This document shows, in pieces, positions 16,327 to 24,834 of a stretch of 64,000 bases of DNA. A program made the position numbers and the translations under genes. Positions within the stretch are counted from its first letter, which is position 1. Each line of letters begins with the position of its first letter. The notes beneath the pieces are model-generated. The model was not told where the DNA came from. It ran no database searches and was given only the letters and a program-made list of their open reading frames with translations. This DNA comes from Agrobacterium rubi TR3 = NBRC 13261 (GTDB lineage Bacteria; Pseudomonadota; Alphaproteobacteria; Rhizobiales; Rhizobiaceae). The stretch spans positions 496,001-560,000 of the forward strand of contig NZ_BBJU01000007.1 in NCBI RefSeq assembly GCF_000739935.1, written 5' to 3'.

Positions 16327-17168
16327 TTATCGACGCGCATCAGCACTATTGGTTGATGAGCGCGCGGAAAGGCGCATGGCCACCGGCCGAACTCGCTGCG
16401 ATCCATCGTGACTTCGAGCCGAATGATTTGCAGCCATGCCTTGAGGCGGCGGGTGTTGACGGGACAGTCGTCGTGCAATCACTCGATCGCAATGAAGACA
16501 CCGACTATCTCCTTGATCTTGCGCAAGCGACACCGTCCATTCTGGGTGTAGTCGGCTGGGTCGATCTTCTCGATCCTTCCGCCGCCACCCGCCTCGACCA
16601 TTACGCGACGCATGCGAAGTTCAAGGGCGTTCGCCCGATGCTTCAGGATATCGATGACACCAACTGGATTCTTGATCGACGCGCCACGCCCGCAATCGAG
16701 GCACTGGTTCGACATGATCTGGCATTCGATGCTCTCATCACACCCAGACATTTCGGACCTCTCCTGGAGTTCGCACAACGCCATCTAGGTCTGCGCATCG
16801 TCATCGATCACGGCGCAAAGCCGCTGATCGCACAGGGGCATTTCGTGGCATGGCGGCGGGCAATGTCGGAGCTGGCTGCGTTGCCCAACGTCCACTGCAA
16901 ACTCTCCGGCCTTTTGACCGAGGCCGGTGGCGAGCGGCAGATTGCCGCCGTCAGGCCCTATGCCGAAACCATAGTCGAGCTTTTCGGTGCCGAAAAAACC
17001 ATATGGGGCAGTGATTGGCCGGTTCTGACGCTGGTGTCCGACTACCAATCCTGGTTTGCGCAATGCCAAGATATTGTACCCGACGCCGACAAGGCGGCGG
17101 TCTTCGGGAACAATGCCCAATCCTTTTATCGGCTGTCCGCCAGCCAGCAAACAGCCGTGGAGCCTTGA
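16323..17168 (+). CDS. Amidohydrolase-2 family sugar lactonase (L-fuconolactonase-like)
   Basis: This 281-aa TIM-barrel hydrolase (PF04909) is predicted to open an aldonolactone to the free aldonate. It shows the metal-site residues of cog3618: HxH in DAHQHYW at the N-terminus, His in VIDHGAKP near residue 165, and Asp in GSDWPV near 225. Cog3618 enzymes characterised so far hydrolyse L-fucono-, L-galactono- and related lactones. Its start overlaps the dehydrogenase stop, so the two catalyse consecutive steps from one coupled message. Confidence 0.87.
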   Translation: MIIDAHQHYWLMSARKGAWPPAELAAIHRDFEPNDLQPCLEAAGVDGTVVVQSLDRNEDTDYLLDLAQATPSILGVVGWVDLLDPSAATRLDHYATHAKFKGVRPMLQDIDDTNWILDRRATPAIEALVRHDLAFDALITPRHFGPLLEFAQRHLGLRIVIDHGAKPLIAQGHFVAWRRAMSELAALPNVHCKLSGLLTEAGGERQIAAVRPYAETIVELFGAEKTIWGSDWPVLTLVSDYQSWFAQCQDIVPDADKAAVFGNNAQSFYRLSASQQTAVEP

Positions 17169-17172
17169 GGAC

Positions 17173-18696
17173 ATGCTGAACCAGACATCACAGGCCATCA
17201 TACTGCAAGATATCGATTCCGTGGCAGTTGTCTTCAGCGCTGTGCCCGCTGGTTCCAGCGTGCTTGCGGGTGGTAAGACCATCCAAGCTGTCAACGATAT
17301 CCCCAACGGCCACAAGATCGCGCTGCGTGACATTCAAGCGGATGAGCCGGTCTTGAAGTTCGGCCAGATCATCGGTCACGCCACTGCGCCGATCAAAGCG
17401 GGGGAACACGTCCACGTCCACAATCTCGGCATGGCCGTTCTCCACCTTGGTCATGGTATCGGCAAGAACTACGTGCCGACGACCATCGATGCGAAGGCAA
17501 CCTTCAAGGGCTACAAGCGCGCCAACGGGCAGGTTGCGACCCGCAACTATATTGCTGTCATGTCGAGTGTGAACTGCTCGGCCACCGTTTGTCGCATGGT
17601 CGCAGCCGCATTCACCAAGGAAAAGCTGGCGGCCTATCCAAATGTCGATGGCGTGGTCGCCATCGTGCATGGGACCGGCTGTGGCATGGGGCTGGGACTT
17701 GGTTTTGACATTCTGCGGCGCACATTGTCCGGCTATGCCAACCACGCCAATTTCGCAGGCGTCGTCTTCATTGGCCTCGGCTGCGAGGTCAATCAGATAC
17801 AGTCTTTGATGGGTGGGGTCACACCGCGCGCAGAGGGGTTGATCCGCTCGATGACCATTCAGGATTCCGGTGGAACCCAGGCGGCCATCGACGCGGGCAT
17901 TGCGGCGGTTTACGCCATGCTCCCATCGGCCAATGCGCAACAACGTGAAAGCGTGAGCGCAGACAAGCTGACACTCGGTTTGCAATGCGGCGGCTCAGAC
18001 GGATATTCAGGGATTAGCGGCAATCCCGTGCTGGGCGTTGCGGTTGACATGCTCGTGGCAAATGGCGCAACGGCGATCCTGTCGGAAACCCCGGAGATCT
18101 ACGGTGCCGAACATCTGCTGACGGCCCGTGCCGCCACGCCCGAGGTCGGTGCGAAGCTTCTGGAGCGTATCGACTGGTGGGAGAAATATACGGCTGAAAA
18201 TCATGGTGACATGAACAACAATCCGTCACCCGGCAACAAGGCGGGTGGCATTACGACCATTCTCGAAAAGTCGCTTGGCGCTGTCGCCAAGGCTGGGCGA
18301 ACGGGCCTGATGGAGGTGTATCAATACGCCGAACCCGTGACACAGAAGGGCCTCGTCTTCATGGACACGCCCGGCTACGACCCGGTCTCGGCCACAGGCC
18401 AGGTGGCCGGTGGGGCCAATCTGATCTGTTTCACCACCGGACGCGGCTCGACCTACGGATGCAAGCCGACCCCATCCTTGAAGATCGCCACCACCACCGG
18501 GCTTTACCGCCGCATGGAACTTGACATGGACTTCAACGCCGGCGTCGTCGTTGACGGGACCTCGACGCTTGAGGAAGCAGGGGCAAACCTCTTCGATCTC
18601 ATTCTGCGGACTGCGTCTGGCGAGCATACGTGCAGCGAGACTTTGGGGCTTGGCGATAACGAGTTCGTACCGTGGCAAATCGGTGCCGTGATGTAA
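17173..18696 (+). CDS. UxaA-family sugar-acid dehydratase (altronate/fuconate dehydratase)
   Basis: The 507-aa protein is a full-length UxaA/GarD-family dehydratase. An N-terminal SAF domain (about 1-95, with HVHVHNLGM) is followed by the large catalytic domain with HGTGCGMG, GLGCEVNQIQ, GLQCGGSDGYSG and GRGSTYGCKPTP segments that carry the metal and active-site residues. It removes water from an aldonate to give a 2-keto-3-deoxy acid. The ATG at 17173 lies four bases after the lactonase stop, with TTGAGG upstream. D-altronate and L-fuconate are both reasonable substrates, depending on whether the Zn-dehydrogenase acts before or after it. Confidence 0.87.
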   Translation: MLNQTSQAIILQDIDSVAVVFSAVPAGSSVLAGGKTIQAVNDIPNGHKIALRDIQADEPVLKFGQIIGHATAPIKAGEHVHVHNLGMAVLHLGHGIGKNYVPTTIDAKATFKGYKRANGQVATRNYIAVMSSVNCSATVCRMVAAAFTKEKLAAYPNVDGVVAIVHGTGCGMGLGLGFDILRRTLSGYANHANFAGVVFIGLGCEVNQIQSLMGGVTPRAEGLIRSMTIQDSGGTQAAIDAGIAAVYAMLPSANAQQRESVSADKLTLGLQCGGSDGYSGISGNPVLGVAVDMLVANGATAILSETPEIYGAEHLLTARAATPEVGAKLLERIDWWEKYTAENHGDMNNNPSPGNKAGGITTILEKSLGAVAKAGRTGLMEVYQYAEPVTQKGLVFMDTPGYDPVSATGQVAGGANLICFTTGRGSTYGCKPTPSLKIATTTGLYRRMELDMDFNAGVVVDGTSTLEEAGANLFDLILRTASGEHTCSETLGLGDNEFVPWQIGAVM

Positions 18697-18776
18697 GCGA
18701 CCGCACAGATGATTTTCAGTCAATATGTCAACGCCCGCAGGTCGTGCTGGCGACAAGTTATGAAAGTACCACCACG

Positions 18777-19793
18777 ATGATCAAGGCTCTGATGATAGAA
18801 AGCAATCAGGTCGCGCGGTTTCACACGATAGACAGCAAGACGTTGGGTGCAAACGACGTTCGGGTCAACGTTCGCCATGTCGGATTGTGCGGCAGCGATC
18901 TCAACACGTTCAGGGGATTGAACCCTCTCGTATCTCTGCCGCGCATTCCCGGGCATGAAATCGGCGGGGAAGTTGTCGAGGTCGGTTCTGCCGTTGGAGA
19001 CCATCTTCGGGCAGGCACTCGTGTCATCGTCATGCCCTACACCAGTTGCGGCACGTGCTCATCCTGCCGCAAGGGTCGTGTCAACGCTTGCCGTTACAAT
19101 AAGACCCTTGGCGTGCAGCAGGATGGCGGCCTTGCCGAAGAAATTGTGCTGCCAGAGGCCAAATTGATTGCCAACGACACTCTTCCGCCTCGCAGGCTCG
19201 CCCTTGTCGAGCCTTTGTCCGTCGGTTTTCATGCCGTCCGACGCGGGCGTGTCGAGACAGCAGACCGCGTGGTCGTCATTGGTTGCGGCATGATCGGTAT
19301 GGGAACCGTCATCGCCTCCGTCAAACAGGGTGCCGAGGTCGTCGCGATTGAACCGAGTGCGGAAAAACGGGCGCTTGCTGCCGATTTTGGCGCGACCAAA
19401 ACCATCGATCCACTGACAGAAGACGTTTCCGCCGTGATCGATGCATGGACCGATAGTGACGGTGCAGATGTCGTGTTTGAGGCCGTCGGCTTGCCACAGA
19501 CCTTCACCCAGTCCATTGATCTTGCCTGCTATGGCGGACGTGTCGTCTATATCGGATATTCGAAAGCACCGGTCACCTACGATTCCAAGTTCTTCAATCT
19601 CAAGGAACTTGATATCATGGGGTCGCGCAACGCGAATATGGCCGATTTCCACGAGGTCATAGCCCACCTCGAGACAATTGGTGATACTGCCGATGCGCTC
19701 ATTACCGATGTCTTTCCGTTTCATGAGGCTGAAAAAGCGCTGCCATACTGGAACGACCATCCCGGCGCGCTGAAAATCATTATCGAGCGATAG
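18777..19793 (+). CDS. Zinc-dependent alcohol dehydrogenase (RspB / L-gulonate–L-galactonate 5-dehydrogenase group)
   Basis: This 338-aa MDR enzyme has the catalytic-zinc segment CGSDLNTFRG and GHEIGGEVVEVG, four structural-zinc cysteines in CGTCSSCRKGRVNAC, and a Rossmann GCGMIGMG motif near residue 168. The C-terminal FFNLKELDIMGSRNA segment resembles RspB/LgoD-type sugar-acid dehydrogenases. Members oxidise C5 of L-gulonate or L-galactonate to D-fructuronate or D-tagaturonate, which would feed directly into the reductase and dehydratases in this operon. The ribosome site is weak (GAAAG) and the start at 18777 rests mainly on family N-termini. Confidence 0.85.
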   Translation: MIKALMIESNQVARFHTIDSKTLGANDVRVNVRHVGLCGSDLNTFRGLNPLVSLPRIPGHEIGGEVVEVGSAVGDHLRAGTRVIVMPYTSCGTCSSCRKGRVNACRYNKTLGVQQDGGLAEEIVLPEAKLIANDTLPPRRLALVEPLSVGFHAVRRGRVETADRVVVIGCGMIGMGTVIASVKQGAEVVAIEPSAEKRALAADFGATKTIDPLTEDVSAVIDAWTDSDGADVVFEAVGLPQTFTQSIDLACYGGRVVYIGYSKAPVTYDSKFFNLKELDIMGSRNANMADFHEVIAHLETIGDTADALITDVFPFHEAEKALPYWNDHPGALKIIIER

Positions 19794-19862
19794 GGGTGAG
19801 GAGCTCTGAGCTTCTGAACGCATGCGTTTGGCTGAGCCTGTTCATGTCGAGAGGGTTTAAAG

Positions 19863-21059
19863 ATGAAGCACACATGGCGCTGGTTCGGGCCGATCGACAA
19901 GGTCACTGTGCGCGATGCCGCCCAGGCGGGCGCGGAGGGTATCGTCAGCGCCCTTCATCACATCGAAACCGGTGCCGTTTGGCCCGTCGATGAGATTGCC
20001 AAGCGCCACGAAGCCATCGAGGCTGGTGGTCTTTATTGGGACGTTGTGGAAAGCGTGCCGGTTTCCGAGGATATCAAAACCCAGACCGGTGACTGGAAAT
20101 CCCATATCGCCAACTGGCAGGAAACGTTACGACGCCTGTCGGCCAGCGGTATCCGTACCGTTTGCTACAACTTCATGCCGGTTCTGGACTGGACACGCAC
20201 CGATCTGCGTTGGGAGACTCGGCACGGCGCGAAAGCCATGCGGTTCGACCTCACGGATTTTGCAGCTTTCGACATTCACATCCTGAAGCGCCCCGACGCC
20301 CGGGATGATTATCCAGAGTGGCTGATGGAAGAAGCTGCCAAACGCTTTTCGCAGATGCCGGATACCAAGATCATCGCTCTTGGCCTCAACATCAGCGCGG
20401 GATTGCCGGGTTCGGCAGATGGCTACACACTCGAACAGCTTCTGGAAAAGCTGCGGACCTACCAAGGCGTGGACCGTACGCGGCTACAATCCCATCTGGT
20501 GGATTTCCTGTCTGACGTCGTGCCGGTCGCGGAAGAGGTGGGCATCAATATCTGCGCCCACGGCGATGATCCGCCTTGGCCATTGCTGGGCTTGCCGCGC
20601 ATTCTCTCGACGCAAGAGGATTACGCGCATATGCTGGGGCAGGTGGACAGTCGCGCCAATGGCGTCACCCTTTGCACCGGTTCGCTTGGCGCGCATAAGG
20701 ACAACGACCTGCCGTTTATCGCAAAGACATTTGCCGACCGAATCCACTTCGTCCATCTGCGCAACGTCACGCGCGAGACAGACACCGTGCCATGCTCCTT
20801 CTTCGAAGATGAGCATCTGGAGGGGGCGACCGATATGGTCGCGGTCATCGCAACGCTGTTGGAAGAGGAAAAACGCAGGCGGGCGGAAGGTCGCGAAGAC
20901 CACCGCATCGCCATGCGCCCTGACCACGGGCAGGAAATTCTGGACGACGTGACGCGCGATGCGCAGCCCGGTTATCCCGCAATCGGCCGCCTCAAAGGCT
21001 TGGCCGAACTGCGCGGCATAGAACGTGCCCTTCTTCATCCACGATACGGTCGAGTATAG
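19863..21059 (+). CDS. uxuA: D-mannonate dehydratase
   Basis: The 398-aa protein matches UxuA throughout: the MKHTWRWFGP opening, HHIETGAVW, the WDVVESVPVSEDIK segment, VCYNFMPVLDWTRTDL, NICAHGDDPPWPLLGLPR and the HFVHLRNV metal-site region. It dehydrates D-mannonate to 2-keto-3-deoxy-D-gluconate in hexuronate breakdown. It lies 69 bp after the Zn-dehydrogenase and four bases before the reductase that would supply mannonate from fructuronate. KDG kinase and aldolase are not in the window. Confidence 0.95.
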   Translation: MKHTWRWFGPIDKVTVRDAAQAGAEGIVSALHHIETGAVWPVDEIAKRHEAIEAGGLYWDVVESVPVSEDIKTQTGDWKSHIANWQETLRRLSASGIRTVCYNFMPVLDWTRTDLRWETRHGAKAMRFDLTDFAAFDIHILKRPDARDDYPEWLMEEAAKRFSQMPDTKIIALGLNISAGLPGSADGYTLEQLLEKLRTYQGVDRTRLQSHLVDFLSDVVPVAEEVGINICAHGDDPPWPLLGLPRILSTQEDYAHMLGQVDSRANGVTLCTGSLGAHKDNDLPFIAKTFADRIHFVHLRNVTRETDTVPCSFFEDEHLEGATDMVAVIATLLEEEKRRRAEGREDHRIAMRPDHGQEILDDVTRDAQPGYPAIGRLKGLAELRGIERALLHPRYGRV

Positions 21060-21063
21060 CACC

Positions 21064-22464
21064 ATGAACAGACTATCGTCCTCCACCATCCTGCCGGACA
21101 GCGTTTCCGGGCCAGCCTATGACGCCAAGGCTTTGAAGCCTGGAATCGTGCATATCGGTCTTGGCGCTTTTCACAGGGCACATCAGGCCGTCTTCACGCA
21201 AAGAGCCCTCGAAAAGAATTTTGGTCCCTGGGGCATCGTCGCGGTCAATCTGCGCTCTCGCGACCCCGTTCAAGCGCTTGCAGAACAGGACGGCCTCTAT
21301 TCCGTTATCGTCCGCAGCGCAGACGGCGATCGCGCTGAGGTGATCGGAGCGACGGTCGATTGGCTGTGCGCCGCAGACGCGGGCGAGGATGTGCTCACCT
21401 ACCTCGCCAGCCCGGATATCCGCATCGTCACACTCACCGTTAGCGAAAAAGCCTACGGGCTGGACCCTATGACGGGTGGACTTGACCTCAAACATCCATC
21501 CGTGGCCGCTGATCTTGAAAACCCGCATGCTCCCGTCGGTGCCGTGGGCTATTTGGTGGAAGGTCTTGCCAGACGCCAGCAGCGGGGCATCGCGCCTTTC
21601 ACGGTTCTGTGCTGCGATAATTTGCCGTCTAATGGCCATGTGGTGCGTCGCCTCGTCCTCGACATGGCAGAGCGGCGTGACCCTGAACTGGCGCGTTGGA
21701 TTGCCGCGGAAGGTCGGTTTCCGTGCAGCATGGTCGACCGCATCGTACCAGCGGCGACGGATGAAACACGCGAACGCGCCGCTCGTCTGCTCGGCGTAGA
21801 CGATCATCTCGCCCTCGAAACCGAGCCGTTCTTGCAATGGGTAATCGAGGATGACTTCATCTCCGGTCGTCCGGAGTGGGAGGCCGCAGGCGCTGTCTTT
21901 GCGCCATCGGTCGAACCCTATGAAAACATGAAGCTTCGGCTGCTGAACGGCTCGCACACGCTGATTGCGCATCTGGGCATTCTGCACGATCTGGAATTCG
22001 TCCGCGATGTCATGGCGGTACCGGCATTCGTGGACAAGGTGAAGCGCCATATGGATGCTGCCGCCAAAACCTTGGACAGCGTTCCCGGCATCGATCTGCC
22101 GTCCTATCGAAACGAGCTTATCGAGCGTTTTAAAAACCCGACCATCGCGCACCGCAACGAACAGATTGCCATGGACACCAGCCAGAAACTGCCGCAGCGC
22201 ATTCTGGCTGCCGCGATCGAGACGCTTGCCGCCGGTGACGATGCGGCAGAATTCGCCTATGCCGTCGCCGTCTGGATCGCGTCCATCCACAAGCGTGGAG
22301 ATTTAAATGATCCAAGAAAGCCAGAGATACTGGCGGCATCCAAAAAAGCTGTCAGTTTGGACCCTTCTGCGCCCTTCTTTGAGGTAGCAGGCCTTTTCCC
22401 ACCGGAGCTCGTTAAAAATCGAGCGTGGCGGGATCGTGTCAATGCAGAATTGGCGGTCTTGTAG
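21064..22464 (+). CDS. Mannitol-dehydrogenase-family oxidoreductase (fructuronate/tagaturonate reductase, UxuB-like)
   Basis: The 466-aa protein is a polyol/hexuronate dehydrogenase. The N-terminal Rossmann domain (about 25-190) opens with IVHIGLGAFHRAHQA and has FTVLCCDNLPSNG. The C-terminal helical domain contains the catalytic Lys/Asn segment KLRLLNGSHTLIAHLG. Next to uxuA the most likely reaction is NADH-dependent reduction of D-fructuronate to D-mannonate; tagaturonate to altronate would suit the UxaA-type enzyme. It is the last gene of the cluster and converges with the alginate-lyase-like gene. The ATG at 21064 follows the uxuA stop; the in-frame codon at 21025 lies inside uxuA. Confidence 0.88.
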   Translation: MNRLSSSTILPDSVSGPAYDAKALKPGIVHIGLGAFHRAHQAVFTQRALEKNFGPWGIVAVNLRSRDPVQALAEQDGLYSVIVRSADGDRAEVIGATVDWLCAADAGEDVLTYLASPDIRIVTLTVSEKAYGLDPMTGGLDLKHPSVAADLENPHAPVGAVGYLVEGLARRQQRGIAPFTVLCCDNLPSNGHVVRRLVLDMAERRDPELARWIAAEGRFPCSMVDRIVPAATDETRERAARLLGVDDHLALETEPFLQWVIEDDFISGRPEWEAAGAVFAPSVEPYENMKLRLLNGSHTLIAHLGILHDLEFVRDVMAVPAFVDKVKRHMDAAAKTLDSVPGIDLPSYRNELIERFKNPTIAHRNEQIAMDTSQKLPQRILAAAIETLAAGDDAAEFAYAVAVWIASIHKRGDLNDPRKPEILAASKKAVSLDPSAPFFEVAGLFPPELVKNRAWRDRVNAELAVL

Positions 22465-22478
22465 CGACCAAGCCGAAG

Positions 22479-22500
22479 GCTTTACTATTTCTGGTAAAGC
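22479..22500. terminator. Hairpin between convergent reductase and alginate-lyase-like genes
   Basis: GCTTTAC (22479-22485) pairs with GTAAAGC (22494-22500) over an 8-nt loop. It overlaps the stop codon of the minus-strand gene and may help end transcription from both sides. There is no U-run, so the call is tentative. Confidence 0.3.
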
Positions 22501-23552
22501 AAGGTCTGATTTCCGCCCAAAGGGGTGGCAAAAAACGGGCGCAGCTTCAAGAATTCGCTCTCCATCGGAGCTGTATCCGGAAAGGCACGATGATAGATTT
22601 CCAGAAATGCCAAATCTTGGGCTGAGGGCATCCCGTTCACAAAAGGCTCCTGTTCCTTGCCAGCGGCAGAGGCCATCGCTGCTGGATCGCGGATTGACTG
22701 CAAGGTGAAATTGACGATTTTGTGCAATGCGCCGCCGCACATATTGTAAGCCGAAATGCCATTGGCCTCGGCAAATGCCGCGACAGGCACCAGGGCATTC
22801 AGCGCAAACAGGTGGTATTCGAGAGCCTTCTTACCGCGCTCCAGTTCCAGCGGCAATCCGCCTTGCGCGGTCGCTCCGCAGACGCCACGCTGATAGGTTT
22901 GCACAGACCAGTCTAGCAGAGCTTCGTTGTCAGCCACAGTTGCCACTCCGGCTGAAGCCAGCGCGGCCCAATAGGCGTGGTTGTTGCGCGAACCCTTGAG
23001 CTGATCGCGCGTGGCATCGAAGAATGCGTTGGTCGATGTGGCCAAGCCGGTCATCCATCTGGTGACGGTCGCAAAGCGGGCATCATCGCGCATAGCAGGT
23101 TCGACTTGCAACAGCGCGATGCTGAGCCCAGCGAGCGTTTGGGCACGTTCAAACTCCGCATTGGGGTTATCCATCTTGGACAAGGCCTCAGCTTGCGCCC
23201 AGGCATCCAGCCATGAAAGCGCGCATTGCGCATCGGCAATTCTGCCTCGCAACGTATAGCGGTTCGCCATTTTGACCACCTGCTGGGAAAACGCTCTGAT
23301 AGGCTTCATTTGCTTTTTGAAGGTGCGATCAGCCTCTGGATCGATCGTGTCTCGCTGAGGCCCATCGCCGCCATACTTGGAGGTGATTGCAAGACTGACG
23401 ATCGCCTCGGGTGGTGCAGTGCAATCCGATGACATTGCAGCATCGCTGGGCGCGCGTTGGGTGAACGGCGCTGTAATCGCGGCCGATGCGAGCGAAGGCA
23501 TCGCGAAGATGGCGATGGCCAAAGCAATCATACCAGAGATAGATCTGTTCAC
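22485..23552 (-). CDS. Secreted polysaccharide lyase family 5 protein (alginate-lyase-like)
   Basis: This 355-aa protein has a signal peptide (cleavage near ASA|AI) and the PL5 fold signature RNNHAYWAA. In precursor numbering the catalytic set falls at Asn191, His192, Arg239 and Tyr246, in the same positions and spacing I recall for Sphingomonas A1-III alginate lyase, so an active beta-eliminating lyase on a mannuronate/glucuronate-type polymer is likely. The GTG start at 23552 has CCGGAGG five bases upstream. It converges with the uxuA–reductase genes rather than being in an alginate biosynthesis operon. Glucuronan or another exopolysaccharide is as plausible a substrate as alginate. Confidence 0.82.
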   Translation of the reverse strand: MNRSISGMIALAIAIFAMPSLASAAITAPFTQRAPSDAAMSSDCTAPPEAIVSLAITSKYGGDGPQRDTIDPEADRTFKKQMKPIRAFSQQVVKMANRYTLRGRIADAQCALSWLDAWAQAEALSKMDNPNAEFERAQTLAGLSIALLQVEPAMRDDARFATVTRWMTGLATSTNAFFDATRDQLKGSRNNHAYWAALASAGVATVADNEALLDWSVQTYQRGVCGATAQGGLPLELERGKKALEYHLFALNALVPVAAFAEANGISAYNMCGGALHKIVNFTLQSIRDPAAMASAAGKEQEPFVNGMPSAQDLAFLEIYHRAFPDTAPMESEFLKLRPFFATPLGGNQTLLYQK

Positions 23553-23655
23553 TGACGCCTCCGGTTCACTTCAAAGACCTTCAGTTATTGGAGTTCTTTG
23601 TGTCCTTGATGAGGGCGTTTGCTCACGCGTGTAACAGGCTACACCGTGTTTCTCG

Positions 23656-24822
23656 TCATGCCACCAGCGTGCACGCGGCTCTCGGCTCGGTACTGTCTTC
23701 CGGCTCAGACTGCAACGCATCCCAGATTTGCACCAGGCAGCCGAGTGCAAACAGCAGTTCCTTCATTTCGCGATCATGGGCGCGTGGGTCACCATAGTCG
23801 CGACCAATGACCACTATGCGCTCGATGACGCAGTTCGTTGCATGATCAAGATCGGCTTGAGAGCTGATTGCACTCACGCAGTTGAGCCAACTCTGGGGCA
23901 GGGGTGATGGAGTGGCAATCGGGTATGTGGCTTGTGTTTTTCTCCAAAGGCCCGCGCTGGCAATCACCGCACCGGTCACGACCAGAAGTCCAGACCAGAA
24001 CAGAGACAAGCTCAGTGTCGCGCCGGTAAACAGGGCGACCAAGACGGCGCCAATGAAGGGCTCGACATAGGAGAATGCGCCAAGCGCCTGAATATCCCCG
24101 CGTTTGAGGCCGAAATCCCAAAAATAGATGGCAAGGCCCATCGGAAAAATCCCGAGACCCGCAACCGCCAACCACTCCGTTGGCTGAGGCGGTACCCAGC
24201 TTTCCAGAAGAAGATGCGCCGCAAATGTGATCACGGCTGAGGCGGCGTAGAACATTCCGAGCGTAGACGAAGGCACATCCGGCAACGTCCGCGCGACGAC
24301 GGAATAAAGACCCCACAGGCCAGCGGCCACGCCAATCAGGGCGAGATAGAAAAACGACGAGCTGGCCGAGGCACCTTCGCCTCCGGTTTCGACCAGAAGC
24401 GTGACGCCGACAAAGCCCAACAAGGCCCCGATGACGTGCCACCATCGAAGACGTTCGCCGGGAAGAAACGCAGAGCCCAGAACGATCATCAAAGGCGTGG
24501 TGGACTGGAGCAAGGCCGCCGCCGCTGGCGGCGCCTGCTGCGTGGCGTAGTAGATGCAGCTGTGATAACCGACGAGCGAAACCACGGTAAACACCCAGAC
24601 GCGCAGCGGCTGTCGAAAGGCCTCAAGCGGGTGGCTTCCGGTCAAAAACCAGACGGCAGGCGACATGGCCGCCGAAAACATGAATGCCAGCGCGACGGTC
24701 TGAAGCGGCGGGATCGATGTCGTCAGGGTGACGAGCATCGTTTCCGTCGCCCACAGAATAACTCCCACGGCTCCGATCAAGGACGCGGTTAAACGACCGG
24801 CGCGTTTGGGAGTATTGACCAT
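23656..24822 (-). CDS. EamA/DMT-family exporter with unusual C-terminal extension
   Basis: The first ~295 residues are a ten-helix drug/metabolite transporter made of two EamA repeats, with the second-repeat motif FSYVEPFIGAVLVALF near residue 250. Typical family members end soon after. This protein continues for about 90 hydrophilic residues (from roughly 300 to 388) containing ISSQADLDHATNCVIER and KELLFALGCLVQIWDAL segments, which I do not recognise. The gene starts 12 bp after the decarboxylase stop, suggesting co-transcription and export of a related amine or amino acid. The alternative is that the extension arose by frameshift or stop loss. Confidence 0.85.
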   Translation of the reverse strand: MVNTPKRAGRLTASLIGAVGVILWATETMLVTLTTSIPPLQTVALAFMFSAAMSPAVWFLTGSHPLEAFRQPLRVWVFTVVSLVGYHSCIYYATQQAPPAAAALLQSTTPLMIVLGSAFLPGERLRWWHVIGALLGFVGVTLLVETGGEGASASSSFFYLALIGVAAGLWGLYSVVARTLPDVPSSTLGMFYAASAVITFAAHLLLESWVPPQPTEWLAVAGLGIFPMGLAIYFWDFGLKRGDIQALGAFSYVEPFIGAVLVALFTGATLSLSLFWSGLLVVTGAVIASAGLWRKTQATYPIATPSPLPQSWLNCVSAISSQADLDHATNCVIERIVVIGRDYGDPRAHDREMKELLFALGCLVQIWDALQSEPEDSTEPRAACTLVA

Positions 24823-24834
24823 GGGTTGATGAGC

